From Flavobacterium sp. (GTDB taxonomy: Bacteria > Bacteroidota > Bacteroidia > Flavobacteriales > Flavobacteriaceae), in contig NZ_JAHEBT010000054.1 in assembly GCF_024642105.1 (NCBI RefSeq), positions 124,001 through 188,000 on the forward strand: 64,000 nucleotides of DNA, read 5' to 3'. The notes under the pieces were generated by a model that made no database searches, was not told the origin of the DNA, and was given only the letters and a program-made list of their open reading frames with translations. This document shows, piece by piece, positions 38,655-47,495 of this stretch (position 1 is the stretch's first letter; every line of letters starts with the position of its first letter). The translations under genes and the position numbers were made by a program.

Positions 38655-39147
38655 TTCGTATCAACTCCCCTATTCTCTTTTTTTTTATCATGGGAAGTGA
38701 GAATTATTCTTTTAAGGTCATATCGAGACCACTGTTTTAATTCATTGAATTCACCTCATTGTATTCTTCTTTAATAGTTAAACATCTAGTTACTAGAGCT
38801 AATGTATGCCGGTTTAATTTACCGGTCAAGTCGAAAAATCTAAATTTAGATTTTCTTATTAACTCCTTTTTCAAATAATAAAGAAAAAAAATGAGAATAC
38901 GAAATGTGAGGTTTAATAAATGGAATACTAATCGTTTATTGACAAAAAGTAACTTACGATACTAGGGATTTAAATTGAAGTGAATTTTTTATTTACCTCC
39001 TGAGGTACTACCGATTTGAGACTAATCGTGTTTATACGAAAGATAGATTTGGAATATCTTTGAGCAAAGTCAAAAATGAAACGAGACTGTGAACTAAACA
39101 TTTTAAAAATTTATATTTATTTACCGAACACTTAATTAACAATTAGA
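38655..39147. other. 493-bp non-coding stretch with small palindromes
   Basis: I see no credible gene here. It contains GCCGGTTTAATTTACCGG-type dyad (38810-38826), the perfect 20-bp palindrome AAAATCTAAATTTAGATTTT (38835-38854) and TACCTCCTGAGGTA near 38993. These could be operators for the excisionase-like gene or structured RNA. Confidence 0.45.
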
Positions 39148-40407
39148 TCAACCAAATATTTTTTTAAAAAAACTAATGTTCTTAGGCTTCTGTATATTAT
39201 TATGCTTTTTGGAAATAATATCTATTTCATTCATCCTTTCTTGCAATTCTTCTAACCATTCTGTAAGCCCATCATTAGGTTTATAATACACCTCGTTTTT
39301 ACGATGAGAATTATAAACAGCTATTTCAGATTTAATAAGTTCAATCTGGTCTTCTAAATTTCTTTTTATATATTCTCTATAATATTCTAAATTAGTTTGG
39401 CTTTTGATTAAACTGTCATTATCAATAACATCTAACGTGAAATTACTCCAATCTTTCAAATAATTCGGATTTACAAGTAAATAACTGGCATAAGCTATAC
39501 AAACTCTTTCAAAAGAAGGATTAACAATATAGGTTAACACAAAATTGGACATTTTTTTACTTTCAAACATTTCAAAGTATTTATTTTCAGCAATTTCGTA
39601 TGAATCAAATGCCATTATTGTTGATTTTTTTTCTTGATCAACTTCAATTATAAAATATTCGTATCTAAGTTCAGAGATTAAAATCCAATTCTGTCTAACT
39701 TGAATATTATTTTGACGAAAAACCTCATTTAATTTTTGATAAATTTTATGCCTTTCATCGATTTCTATTATTTGATATTTTTCGTCAATACTAAGTTGTT
39801 CTTTTTTTGACATTAAATACAAAAAGTCTTGAAAATCTTTATTTTTCTCTCCTTCTTTTATTTTTGTGTCATAAAGAATATCTACAATTTCAACTAATGA
39901 AGCCCATCTATGAGAATTTACTGTTCTTAGTTGTATTTCAATTAACTTATTTTCATCTAATGGACTTTCAATGTATAAATGACAACCACAATATCCATCC
40001 TCTTTCGATTGTTCTAAATAATTATTAATTCTCCTTACTTTAAATATTGATTCAAATCTCTCCAAAAGTGTTAATAAGGCGTTTTCACTGTATAATATAA
40101 TTCTACATCCTGCAATGTCCCCCATATTTCCCAAAGCCATATTAGGTTCTCTCTGTATTTTTGATAAAATTGACTCAATCCTTTTAATACGATATGTAAC
40201 AATACTATCGTTTCTAACTCTTTTACTCTCGGTTGATATTTTTTTAAAAATACTTTTCAAATCTGACTGGAAAGAAATTCGATAATCTTGAAGGTCTAAA
40301 ATATCTTTTTCATCAACTTCTTCATTATTCTTAAGTTTTACACGTATTCTTTTACCTACTCGAGTAATTTTAGATTTTGTCATTAAAACAATTTGATCAT
40401 CTATCAT
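39148..40407 (-). CDS. RelA/SpoT-domain protein with long C-terminal extension
   Basis: This 419-residue protein has a (p)ppGpp-synthetase-like domain at residues ~50-190. RIKRIESILSKIQR is followed by the DIAGCRIIL motif (~95), KEDGYCGCHLYIE (~137) and IEIQLRTVNSHRWASL (~156), which hold the usual catalytic and pyrimidine/pyrophosphate contacts. There is no HD hydrolase domain. About 220 further residues with helical character but no recognised domain follow. The size differs from the ~200-residue housekeeping small alarmone synthetases. It recalls toxic or phage-sensing RelA-like proteins such as CapRel that carry their own control region. It is carried in the element's accessory arm. Synthetase activity is likely by motif; a defence role is inference. 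Confidence 0.85.
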   Translation of the reverse strand: MIDDQIVLMTKSKITRVGKRIRVKLKNNEEVDEKDILDLQDYRISFQSDLKSIFKKISTESKRVRNDSIVTYRIKRIESILSKIQREPNMALGNMGDIAGCRIILYSENALLTLLERFESIFKVRRINNYLEQSKEDGYCGCHLYIESPLDENKLIEIQLRTVNSHRWASLVEIVDILYDTKIKEGEKNKDFQDFLYLMSKKEQLSIDEKYQIIEIDERHKIYQKLNEVFRQNNIQVRQNWILISELRYEYFIIEVDQEKKSTIMAFDSYEIAENKYFEMFESKKMSNFVLTYIVNPSFERVCIAYASYLLVNPNYLKDWSNFTLDVIDNDSLIKSQTNLEYYREYIKRNLEDQIELIKSEIAVYNSHRKNEVYYKPNDGLTEWLEELQERMNEIDIISKKHNNIQKPKNISFFKKIFG

Positions 40408-40616
40408 AAAATTGAATTGTTATTTAAATTAAACTGCTAATCTATAGAATTACTAATGTAGCAAACTATAACTAAACTCAACTTAAAAACATTCTTAAGT
40501 TGTTAAAAAATCATTGAAATGATAATGATTTATGAATAAAGGGATTTTAAAAAGTTTATATTTTTGTATGGAAATATTGATAAAAACTACGTAAAAGTAT
40601 ATAAGTTTATCAATAA

Positions 40617-41336
40617 TTAAGTCACTATTTCATTTAACTCTTTAATTAATAAATAATCTGAATAATTAGAAGAATCGATATTAAAATATTTAATCTTTCC
40701 AGAAAAATCCTCTACACCGTCTCTTATAAATTCTATTTTCCAGTCTTTAGAGACAGGATAAATTATAGGGGTATTTAATATTCTTTCATCCTTTCCTAGA
40801 TTCAAATTCCAAATTCTATCAGGATTTCTACCTTTGGTTTCGTGAGGCTCACAAAACCAAAGTTTAATTACATATTCACCCTCTATTTCATTTGAATATG
40901 ATAATGAATCTATAAGAGTTTTATACATACTAAGTGGAGGCCTAAATGTGTTTGATGGAATATTAATAAATCCCATTTTTTTCCAAAATAATTCTGATTC
41001 TTCAGGAGAACAATATAACTCTGTGACTAAGGCTCCTTTTAATTTAAAAAAATATAAAGACTCATTAATAAGAATTTTAGCAACCCCTTTTTTCCTCTCC
41101 GATTCTTTAATAACAGTGATTGAAACTTTAGCAACAAAATCAGAAATATGATAAACAATAAATCCAATGGGGTAATCATTATCAGTTATTATAATCGAAT
41201 TTTTAGTATTTAATGCTATTAAAATCATATTCCAATGGTTATGAAAACCATCTTTGTTATCCTTTTCTTGTTCAAACAACCATTTTTTTATTTGAATAAA
41301 ATGGTCAGAGTTGGGAGCATAATTTATTTTTATCAT
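40617..41336 (-). CDS. GNAT-family acetyltransferase
   Basis: This is a 239-residue protein. The first ~130 residues show the GNAT fold, with motif A as VKESERKKGVAKILINES (acetyl-CoA pyrophosphate loop) and a motif B region SELFWKKMGFINIP. The C-terminal ~90 residues (WFCEPHETKGRNPDRIWNLN...) are not recognised and may bind the substrate. It lies between the RelA-like and amidohydrolase-family genes on the same strand, with gaps of about 180-210 bases, so it may have its own promoter. Substrate unknown. Confidence 0.8.
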   Translation of the reverse strand: MIKINYAPNSDHFIQIKKWLFEQEKDNKDGFHNHWNMILIALNTKNSIIITDNDYPIGFIVYHISDFVAKVSITVIKESERKKGVAKILINESLYFFKLKGALVTELYCSPEESELFWKKMGFINIPSNTFRPPLSMYKTLIDSLSYSNEIEGEYVIKLWFCEPHETKGRNPDRIWNLNLGKDERILNTPIIYPVSKDWKIEFIRDGVEDFSGKIKYFNIDSSNYSDYLLIKELNEIVT

Positions 41337-41517
41337 TGTGAATTATTTTAATAAAGACAACTGTTTTAGTTTATTTTAATGAGATAAAAAATCGAAATTA
41401 AAAAATATATACTACTAATTTTACGGTTTTTGAAGCTTTTAATTACGGTTTGTTGGTATCTCTTAACATTCAGTTTGTTACTGCTAATAAAATGAAAAAC
41501 ATTAAAAAAATAATTCT

Positions 41518-42258
41518 TTAAAGTAATTTTAAAAGTTTAATATAACCTTGAACGATTTCTTTTGTACTTTCATAACCTTCAGATTTTTCATTTGTGTTTT
41601 CTTTCAGATACAATCTCCTGTTTACTTCCAACATTATTGAAGTAACTCTCGGTTCTTTTTGATAATATTCCATGGGAACAATTGATCCTGAATAGGGAGT
41701 ATCAACTCCTAATGTATATCCTTTTGTTTCAAAATAATTTATTGACGCATCAATGATATGTTGCGGAGTATGAAATGAATCTGTCCCTATATTAAAATCT
41801 GGTCTTATTTCATCTTGTACTAAAGCTCTAGTTAATGGTGAAGAAGGAAAAGAATGACAATCTAAAATTAAACATGATTTCGTTTGCTCTAAACTCGTTT
41901 TTACCGCTTTACTAAGCAATGTGTGGTGAACCCAATAATAGTTGTTTAAAACATCTGATTTTAAATCTGGGGTAACTACTCTTAGTTGATTCCCATTATC
42001 AAATTTTTCGTAAAGTACTCCCATTCCAAATTTAGACATCACTTCAAGTTCATCATCGGCAAACCTTTCAACATCGCAAAAGATTCTTGAAAAAAGGGCG
42101 ACAATTTTATCGTCCACTTGAGAGTCGAATAAGTCATCGGTATACCAATCGGTCAGTTTGATAATTTCCTTTTGTATTTCATCATGAGAAGATACATATC
42201 CATCGAGTAATGGTATTTCTGTCGAAGAATGTGGTATGTGTAAGACTAATTTTTTCAT
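41518..42258 (-). CDS. N-formylglutamate amidohydrolase-family protein
   Basis: This is a 246-residue hydrolase of the HutG-type N-formylglutamate amidohydrolase family. The signature VLHIPHSSTEIP is at the N-terminus, followed by LTDWYTDDLFD, SRIFCDVERFADD, LILDCHSFPSSPL with a metal-binding His, and a C-terminal VTSIMLEVNRRLYL. Members release formate or cleave related amide bonds. No histidine-degradation genes are nearby, so its role on the element is probably different from hut catabolism. Confidence 0.88.
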   Translation of the reverse strand: MKKLVLHIPHSSTEIPLLDGYVSSHDEIQKEIIKLTDWYTDDLFDSQVDDKIVALFSRIFCDVERFADDELEVMSKFGMGVLYEKFDNGNQLRVVTPDLKSDVLNNYYWVHHTLLSKAVKTSLEQTKSCLILDCHSFPSSPLTRALVQDEIRPDFNIGTDSFHTPQHIIDASINYFETKGYTLGVDTPYSGSIVPMEYYQKEPRVTSIMLEVNRRLYLKENTNEKSEGYESTKEIVQGYIKLLKLL

Positions 42259-42613
42259 ACAAAAAAATTTAAGGTTTAATTTTATTTGTATTCCGAAGTT
42301 ATAAAGTAAATTTAGTTACGTTTATTTTGACTTAGAAAGTCCGTATTGTTTTACCACCGCGGTGACTTCACTCGGTTGGTACCCTAATGGGTTCGGAATA
42401 CCTAACAAATATAATAATTAATTCGTAATAAAATTCCCTAATTTAATATTAAATTTGACTACATTTACAATTCGTCGCGGTTTCTATAATAAATATAGTT
42501 TTAAAATTTTATAAATAGTAAGATCTATAATTAAGGGAATTAGTTTAACTCTTAAACTAAATTGGAATTTTATGAAGAGAAAAAATTGTTAACAATTGAT
42601 AATTTAAATTAAA
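42259..42613. other. 355-bp non-coding stretch with dyads
   Basis: GTATTCCGAA (42288-42297) and its complement (42392-42401) bracket a GC-richer 114-bp core that contains ACCGCGGT. Nearer the next gene are the hairpin TAGTTTAA-ctc-TTAAACTA (42541-42559) and the palindrome AATTGTTAACAATT (42584-42597). The latter two are placed where an operator for the lipoprotein gene would be. The core could be a structured RNA. Confidence 0.4.
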
Positions 42614-43051
42614 ATGAATAAATTAATTTTAGTGGTAATAGTGTTAGCTTTAAACATGAGTTCTTGTGGAAATGACAAAAACATTAATAATATTACAACA
42701 AAGGATAAAAAATTTTTATTCGAAACTGCTTTAGGAGAAAAAACGGAATGTTATTTAACTTTTTTAAATGATGGTAATCAAAATTCTATATCAAATAAGG
42801 AGTTAATTTTGTTAATAAAACTATCAAATAGAAAAATCAAAGAAAATTTATTATTACCAAGCAGTTTTAAGCCCCTCGAATATTATATTAAACAATCTGC
42901 AGAATGGGATGGATTTCAACAAACAGTTATAATAAGACTTAATATAAGGGTTTCTTTCAACTGTAAAAATCGAAAAGGTTCTGAAATAATAGACGATAAA
43001 GAATTGGAAGTTGTCAAAAATCTAAATGAAAACAAATTTTCTTTTTATTAG
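42614..43051 (+). CDS. Small lipoprotein, unknown function
   Basis: This is a 145-residue protein with a lipoprotein signal (VLALNMSSC, followed by GND). The mature part is mixed, Lys/Asn-rich, with a KECYLTFLNDG-like beta-rich segment. I do not recognise a family. It is preceded by a small palindrome that may control it and followed by the FISUMP-tail fragment. Confidence 0.7.
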   Translation: MNKLILVVIVLALNMSSCGNDKNINNITTKDKKFLFETALGEKTECYLTFLNDGNQNSISNKELILLIKLSNRKIKENLLLPSSFKPLEYYIKQSAEWDGFQQTVIIRLNIRVSFNCKNRKGSEIIDDKELEVVKNLNENKFSFY

Positions 43052-43166
43052 AAATTAATTTTTAAAGTTTAATTCTAAATTTAGTATCTTAATTTTTTAA
43101 AAAAAAATATATTACCCGATATTATCCCAATTTATTTCTCGATATTTATGTTTTAAATCACAAACT

Positions 43167-43268
43167 ATGAAACGCAGAAAGTTTCTTACGGCTTCGGCCT
43201 TATTAGGTTGTGTGGGTTTTGGTTTTGGGATGTCGGTTCGTTGCTTAAAAAAATTAAACTTTCCATAA
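43167..43268 (+). pseudogene. 33-codon chimeric reading frame: Tat-like leader joined to a FISUMP-domain tail
   Basis: The frame begins MKRRKFLTASALLG, which looks like a twin-arginine signal, then runs into GFGMSVRCLKK, the C-terminal signature of FISUMP-domain proteins. From about 43221 the DNA matches the end of the intact FISUMP gene (48500 onward) through the stop and into the 3' flank. A one-base change in an A-run moves the stop a few codons on. It is best read as a fragment of a lost paralogue; a working 33-residue peptide is possible but unproved. Confidence 0.6.
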
Positions 43269-43280
43269 TCTTTGGACTAA

Positions 43281-43330
43281 GTTTTAAATGTATAAAAGGT
43301 GTCAATTGACACCTTTTATACATTTAAAAC
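43281..43330. terminator. Perfect 50-bp palindrome
   Basis: The 25 bases from 43281 and the following 25 are exact complements with no loop (centre GTCAATTGAC). It lies between the FISUMP fragment and a convergent gene and probably acts as a two-way terminator. The GGTG.CAATTG.CACC core recurs at 48563-48602. Confidence 0.75.
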
Positions 43331-43335
43331 AAACT

Positions 43336-43605
43336 CTAATTTAAAGCAAACTCTTCATTCAAACCTTTGTATTTTTCATAGTCCTGCACCAACCTTCCAA
43401 CAACTTTGGTTAAAGTTGAAATATCACCAACAAGTCCAATCGAATTAGGTTTAGTATCGTATTCTTTATAAAGTTTATTTAAGAAGTTATTTACGTATTG
43501 TTTCACATCTTCATTTATGTCAATTGTGTTCTCGCCAATCTCAGGAACGAAAAGTAACATCAAATCGTCTTTCTTTGCGTTGGATTGATTAGATTCTTGA
43601 ATCAT
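43336..43605 (-). CDS. Hypothetical protein, 89 residues
   Basis: This is a soluble acidic protein (NIDINEDVKQYVNNFLNKLYKEY near the middle) with no recognised domain. Its ATG overlaps the stop of the 34-codon gene upstream (ATGA), indicating translational coupling. It ends at the 50-bp palindrome. Confidence 0.65.
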   Translation of the reverse strand: MIQESNQSNAKKDDLMLLFVPEIGENTIDINEDVKQYVNNFLNKLYKEYDTKPNSIGLVGDISTLTKVVGRLVQDYEKYKGLNEEFALN

Positions 43606-43706
43606 GGTCGCAACGGTTTTACTAATTCAGTTATTAATTTTTCGACCTGTTGTTCAGTTAAAATGATAACCGTTCTGTTTTTTGTAAGTTTTTTATTTGT
43701 TTTCAT
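43602..43706 (-). CDS. Small protein of 34 residues with VIILTEQQ motif
   Basis: The frame starts MKTNKKLTKNRTVIILTEQQ and then VEKLITEL. A basic start is followed by a short strand and a helix, and it resembles the 56-residue product at 48644-48814 (KLIITESQFKRLAEN). It overlaps the next gene by 4 bases, which favours real translation. Function unknown; a small DNA-binding or regulatory peptide is possible. Confidence 0.5.
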   Translation of the reverse strand: MKTNKKLTKNRTVIILTEQQVEKLITELVKPLRP

Positions 43707-43886
43707 ATTGTTCTTTAGCAATAAATATCATTAAATCTAGTTAGTACTTAAGTCATATTAATTATGTACGTTTACTTTCTTGTAATAAATTTAAAATAAA
43801 TTTGTATCCTAATTCAAAACAACTAAAAAGCACAAAAATTTAGCCCCCATTTTGCTAACTATCTTTTCAAACAAATAAAAAAATAA

Positions 43887-44333
43887 ATGAAAAAGTACTT
43901 TTACTCAAACGGTCAGGACAAAGAAGGTCCGTTTTCTATAGAAGAATTAAAGATTGAAGATATTAAACCTGATACTTTGATTTGGTATGAAGGATTAGAC
44001 GATTGGACACCTGCAATTGATATTGAAGAAGTTAAATTAATTTTAGAACTCAATCCTCCCGATGTTTCAAGTACAGATGATATTATTGTTGAAATCAATA
44101 AAAATATTTTAGATAAGAAAAGCTCTAAAAGTACTTACACTGTTGGAATGAAAGTAGCTAGTCAAGGTTGGATTATTGCCGGATTTATATTTGCTTTCAT
44201 GGGCGGTTATCTTGGGGCTATAATTGGATTTAATTACGCTTTTGGTGATTATAAAAAAGAAACAAAAAGACTAGGGTGGGTTATGGCAATTATTGGAATA
44301 TTAAGTGCAGGTGTATGGAAAAGTTTAAAATAA
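43887..44333 (+). CDS. GYF_2-domain membrane protein
   Basis: This is a 148-residue protein. Residues 1-55 form a GYF_2 (DUF4339) domain (KYFYSNGQDKEGPFSIEELK...DTLIWYEGLDDWTPA), a fold used for binding proline-rich or other partner segments. A linker with NPPDVS and two membrane segments at ~92-118 and ~130-145 follow. The N-terminus matches that of the product at 45214 closely, including the PPD[VL]S linker. The next gene overlaps its 3' end by 19 bases, so they are coupled. A candidate -7 box TAAATTTG lies at 43797-43804. Confidence 0.85.
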   Translation: MKKYFYSNGQDKEGPFSIEELKIEDIKPDTLIWYEGLDDWTPAIDIEEVKLILELNPPDVSSTDDIIVEINKNILDKKSSKSTYTVGMKVASQGWIIAGFIFAFMGGYLGAIIGFNYAFGDYKKETKRLGWVMAIIGILSAGVWKSLK

Positions 44334-45211
44334 TACTTGTATTTTTTTTACTGAATTTAATATTGATTCCTAATTTCTGTTACAGTCAAAACTTTTCCGA
44401 ATCAGATATTAAGAAACTTTCAATAAAGATAAATAGACAAATAAAAGGTGTTTATTTAGGAAATGGAATTAAAGGGCGTGGATGTATTTCATTTGGTCGT
44501 AAGCTAATATATCAATACGATGTACAAAACAATTGGCAACCATCCAGAAATATGAAAAATGAAATAATATCTAACTTTAAAAAATCAGGTAATGCAAAAC
44601 CTTTTTTTCTTAATGGAATAGATATTGACTTTTACTACTATAAAGGAAATTCGATTTTAAAGGAAGTGAGTATTAAATCTGTTGAGTTATCAACGTATAA
44701 TTTTCAACTTGGAGAATACTTAAATATTAAAAATCATCCAAAAGCAAAAGGAGTCAATTTAGAAATAAAAGCACCTCTTGGTTGGGAAGTGAAGGATGGG
44801 AATAGGCCTAATATAGTTAAAATGTTCGTTAATGACGGAAATTCATATTCGATTTCTATAAAGAATAATGTAACCTTCTATTCAAAAAAACAAATTAAGG
44901 AAATGTTTAAAGACGAAAAATTTCTTAAAGAGTTTGTACAAGAAGCAAGTAATTTTTTAAAAACCCCCAACATTTTAAATCAATCAATTGTAACGATTGA
45001 TAATTATCCAGCGATTCAATTTAAGGTAAAAGGTAAAATGGAGATAACAGGAGTAAAATTATCAGTTATTATAAAGAGTTGGATGGTATTTTATGAAGAT
45101 AAAATAGTTCTTTTTCAATCTATGGGGATTGATAATAATGAATTTATTGCTCTTGAACAGATTTATACACAGATTACAAATTCCATAATCTTTCCTGACC
45201 AATATAATTAA
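44315..45211 (+). CDS. Secreted protein, PsbP/Mog1-like C-terminal half
   Basis: This 298-residue protein is read from the ATG at 44315, because a signal peptide (FLLNLILIPNFCYSQ) follows directly; the longer frame upstream is out of context. The N-terminal half (~residues 25-125) is unrecognised. The C-terminal ~150 residues (VNLEIKAPLGWEVKDGNRPNIVKMF...) suggest the PsbP/Mog1-like fold, which is common in secreted proteins of unknown role. It lies between two paralogous GYF_2 genes, overlapping one and 2 bases from the other. Confidence 0.7.
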   Translation: MEKFKIILVFFLLNLILIPNFCYSQNFSESDIKKLSIKINRQIKGVYLGNGIKGRGCISFGRKLIYQYDVQNNWQPSRNMKNEIISNFKKSGNAKPFFLNGIDIDFYYYKGNSILKEVSIKSVELSTYNFQLGEYLNIKNHPKAKGVNLEIKAPLGWEVKDGNRPNIVKMFVNDGNSYSISIKNNVTFYSKKQIKEMFKDEKFLKEFVQEASNFLKTPNILNQSIVTIDNYPAIQFKVKGKMEITGVKLSVIIKSWMVFYEDKIVLFQSMGIDNNEFIALEQIYTQITNSIIFPDQYN

Positions 45212-45213
45212 AA

Positions 45214-46023
45214 ATGAGAAAATATTTCTATACAGATGGGGTAACTAAATTTGGTCCATTTTCAAAAGAAGAACTGAAGGAACAACAAATTTCTCGTAGC
45301 ACAAAAATTTGGTACTTTGGAATAGAAAATTGGACTGAGTTGTCTCTTATAAGTGACCTTGATGACCTTACTTCAGTTATACCTCCAGATTTATCAAAAC
45401 CAACCCCATTATTAAATAACAATATAAAATCTAATAAGTTTGATTTTAAAAAATCGATTAGTTCATTAGTAATAAATTTAAAAACACATCAGAAGAAAAA
45501 ATGGTTGGTTGGTATATCAGTATCTATTATTTTATCTTTAATTATTTTAGGGATGTTTCGTAAACAATCAGAAGAAAAACTTTATGAAGATATTGCTGCT
45601 AATTCATACCTTACAGATGAAAAATTTGAAATTTATATTGATAAATTTTATCGTGACTTGGAATTCTATGGAATTTATCCTAAAAAACCCAGTACCATTA
45701 TAATCAAATTTTCAAAATTAGACCAATTAGATAATACAACCCATATTCATGCTATATCATTTGGAAGAAACGATGACGATAGAATTGAGATATACATAAA
45801 CCCGTCATCTTGGAAGCAATTTACTAAATCCATGAGATATTACTTAATGTACCATGAACTTTCACATGATATTTTAAATGTTGATGATTTAGATAGAAAA
45901 ACATCGAATGAAGGAAGACTTATGTATCCTGAAATTTCAAGTTACGAAAGAAAAAACATGGATGATTTTATAGAAAGTTATCATACTTTATTTGAAGAAG
46001 AATCATCAAAATGGAAACAATAA
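45214..46023 (+). CDS. GYF_2-domain, single-pass membrane protein with HExxH metalloprotease-like domain
   Basis: This is a 269-residue protein. The GYF_2 domain (KYFYTDGVTKFGPFSKEELK...KIWYFGIENWTE) covers residues 1-55. A basic linker and one membrane helix (KWLVGISVSIILSLIILGMF, ~95-114) precede a C-terminal domain with MYHELSHDIL. There H214-E215-xx-H218 form a zinc-binding HExxH motif. Topology suggests an internal GYF domain and an outside protease. It is a paralogue of the 43887 product at the N-terminus only. Confidence 0.8.
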   Translation: MRKYFYTDGVTKFGPFSKEELKEQQISRSTKIWYFGIENWTELSLISDLDDLTSVIPPDLSKPTPLLNNNIKSNKFDFKKSISSLVINLKTHQKKKWLVGISVSIILSLIILGMFRKQSEEKLYEDIAANSYLTDEKFEIYIDKFYRDLEFYGIYPKKPSTIIIKFSKLDQLDNTTHIHAISFGRNDDDRIEIYINPSSWKQFTKSMRYYLMYHELSHDILNVDDLDRKTSNEGRLMYPEISSYERKNMDDFIESYHTLFEEESSKWKQ

Positions 46024-46045
46024 GTTTTTCTAAAATTAATAAATA

Positions 46046-46702
46046 ATGAAAGTTATAATCAAATTTTTTTGTTTTTTATTTCTGTTTCAAAACATGAATT
46101 CACAAAACAATAAATTCAAAAAATCGTTAAAAGAAGAATCATTATCTCAAAAAAAGGAATTTATAGAATTCTACGATACAATAAATAAAATTTACTCAAA
46201 CTACAAGTATAATATTGGGTTTAAAATTCCAAAAAAATGGTCAGTCGATAAAGGATTTGGCGAACATACAATCCTAAGAACATATGATGCGGATAGTTCA
46301 AATTCGTTTACTATTAATGTAATTGAAACAAAATATGATGTCGAAAAGGATTTTTGGAAAACTTATGATAAGAATAAAGATGAATTTGAAAATAAGTATT
46401 TAAAAATTTTAGAGAGTCAATTAAATACCAAAATTAAAAATTACTCAGTAGAGAAATCTTTTATTAAAAACTTTCATTCCCTTAAAAGAAAATTTGAATT
46501 TACCAGAAAAGAGCAAGACTTTGAATACGAAATAGTAATTGTTATTCAACAAGTAGTTAAGAACCATTTAACATATACATTTAGCCTTAGCATTCCAAAA
46601 ATGTTTTATGATAGTAATCCAAATCATTATGAAAAAATATTTTACAATTTGCATTTTCTCATTGATAAAAAGAAATTAGACAGTTTAATTAAACCAAAAT
46701 AA
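46046..46702 (+). CDS. Secreted protein, unknown (PsbP/Mog1-like character)
   Basis: This 218-residue protein has a signal peptide (FFCFLFLFQNMNSQ). The mature part has YNIGFKIPKKWSVDKGFGEH, a strand-turn-strand start resembling the PsbP/Mog1-type segment in the 44315 product, then a Lys-rich body. It follows the GYF_2-HExxH gene by 22 bases in the same operon. No enzyme motif is visible. Confidence 0.65.
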   Translation: MKVIIKFFCFLFLFQNMNSQNNKFKKSLKEESLSQKKEFIEFYDTINKIYSNYKYNIGFKIPKKWSVDKGFGEHTILRTYDADSSNSFTINVIETKYDVEKDFWKTYDKNKDEFENKYLKILESQLNTKIKNYSVEKSFIKNFHSLKRKFEFTRKEQDFEYEIVIVIQQVVKNHLTYTFSLSIPKMFYDSNPNHYEKIFYNLHFLIDKKKLDSLIKPK

Positions 46703-46708
46703 GTTTTT

Positions 46709-46996
46709 ATGAATCATCCTGATATAGTAGTTTATAATTCAAATTTCACATTAGTCTTTTTCAATAAAGAAGTTGAAAAATTCAAATTTGAAATACAAAA
46801 AGAAAACAAATCCGACAACTTGATTTATGAAATTATTAGAAATGAAAATAGTAAAGTTTTTGAAAATCAATCAACATCCCACATTGGTGATTTTTTAGTA
46901 TATTCGATTCTTGAGAATGGGAAAATAATTGGGTTTTTAAATTGTTTTAAAAATGATAAAAATACTTATTTCAATTTGTTTACATCTCCAATATAA
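46709..46996 (+). CDS. Hypothetical protein, 95 residues
   Basis: This is a soluble, beta-rich small protein (IVVYNSNFTLVFFNKEVEKFKFEIQ) with no recognised domain. It starts 6 bases after the previous stop, so it is probably the last gene of the GYF_2 operon. Confidence 0.6.
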   Translation: MNHPDIVVYNSNFTLVFFNKEVEKFKFEIQKENKSDNLIYEIIRNENSKVFENQSTSHIGDFLVYSILENGKIIGFLNCFKNDKNTYFNLFTSPI

Positions 46997-47062
46997 ATAA
47001 AATTAGTACTGTTGTTGAAGTAAAATAAATAATACATTAAAAAGTAAAACAGAATTGAAGTT

Positions 47063-47305
47063 ATGAATAATAAAACGGGTTATATTTTAGGATTGGTAAG
47101 CACTTTAGTTTATACACTAATAAATCATGGAGATAGTAATAAATTAATAGATTTTATTGCCTCATTTGTAGGAGCGTTGATTATACCATTGATAATTACG
47201 TACGTAATTTCCCTACTGTTTAAAAATATAGAATTAGGAAAGATTTTTGGAATAACATCAATTGTTATTCATATTATAGCTACTATAGGTAAATTAAATT
47301 CATGA
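47063..47305 (+). CDS. Small membrane protein, 80 residues
   Basis: Three hydrophobic stretches are visible (GYILGLVSTLVYTLI; FIASFVGALIIPLIITYVISLLF; IFGITSIVIHIIATIG) with short loops. No family is recognised. It lies between the GYF_2 operon and another small membrane protein. Confidence 0.55.
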   Translation: MNNKTGYILGLVSTLVYTLINHGDSNKLIDFIASFVGALIIPLIITYVISLLFKNIELGKIFGITSIVIHIIATIGKLNS

Positions 47306-47495
47306 GAATTAATTGAGGTTCTAATGGAATTACAGTTAAATTTAATATTTTAGTTACGTTTGGATTAATCTACTTCAAAGTCAAACAATCTGACGAGGCA
47401 ACAGGACTTTGTGAAGTGTTTTAATAAAAATTAGAAATACGAATTTTAGATTTCACAAATGAAGAATAATTTTTTATTTTAAAAATAAATTAAAA

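Noticed and set aside
41518..42258. Histidine-utilisation (hut) cluster
   Set aside because: The N-formylglutamate amidohydrolase-family gene stands without any other hut gene.
42288..42401. Riboswitch or known structured RNA
   Set aside because: Inverted repeat and GC-rich core are visible but no known riboswitch motif can be matched by eye.
44276..44314. Longer start for the secreted protein at 44315
   Set aside because: The extra 13 residues precede a normal signal peptide and overlap the previous gene; ATG 44315 gives the export signal at the N-terminus.
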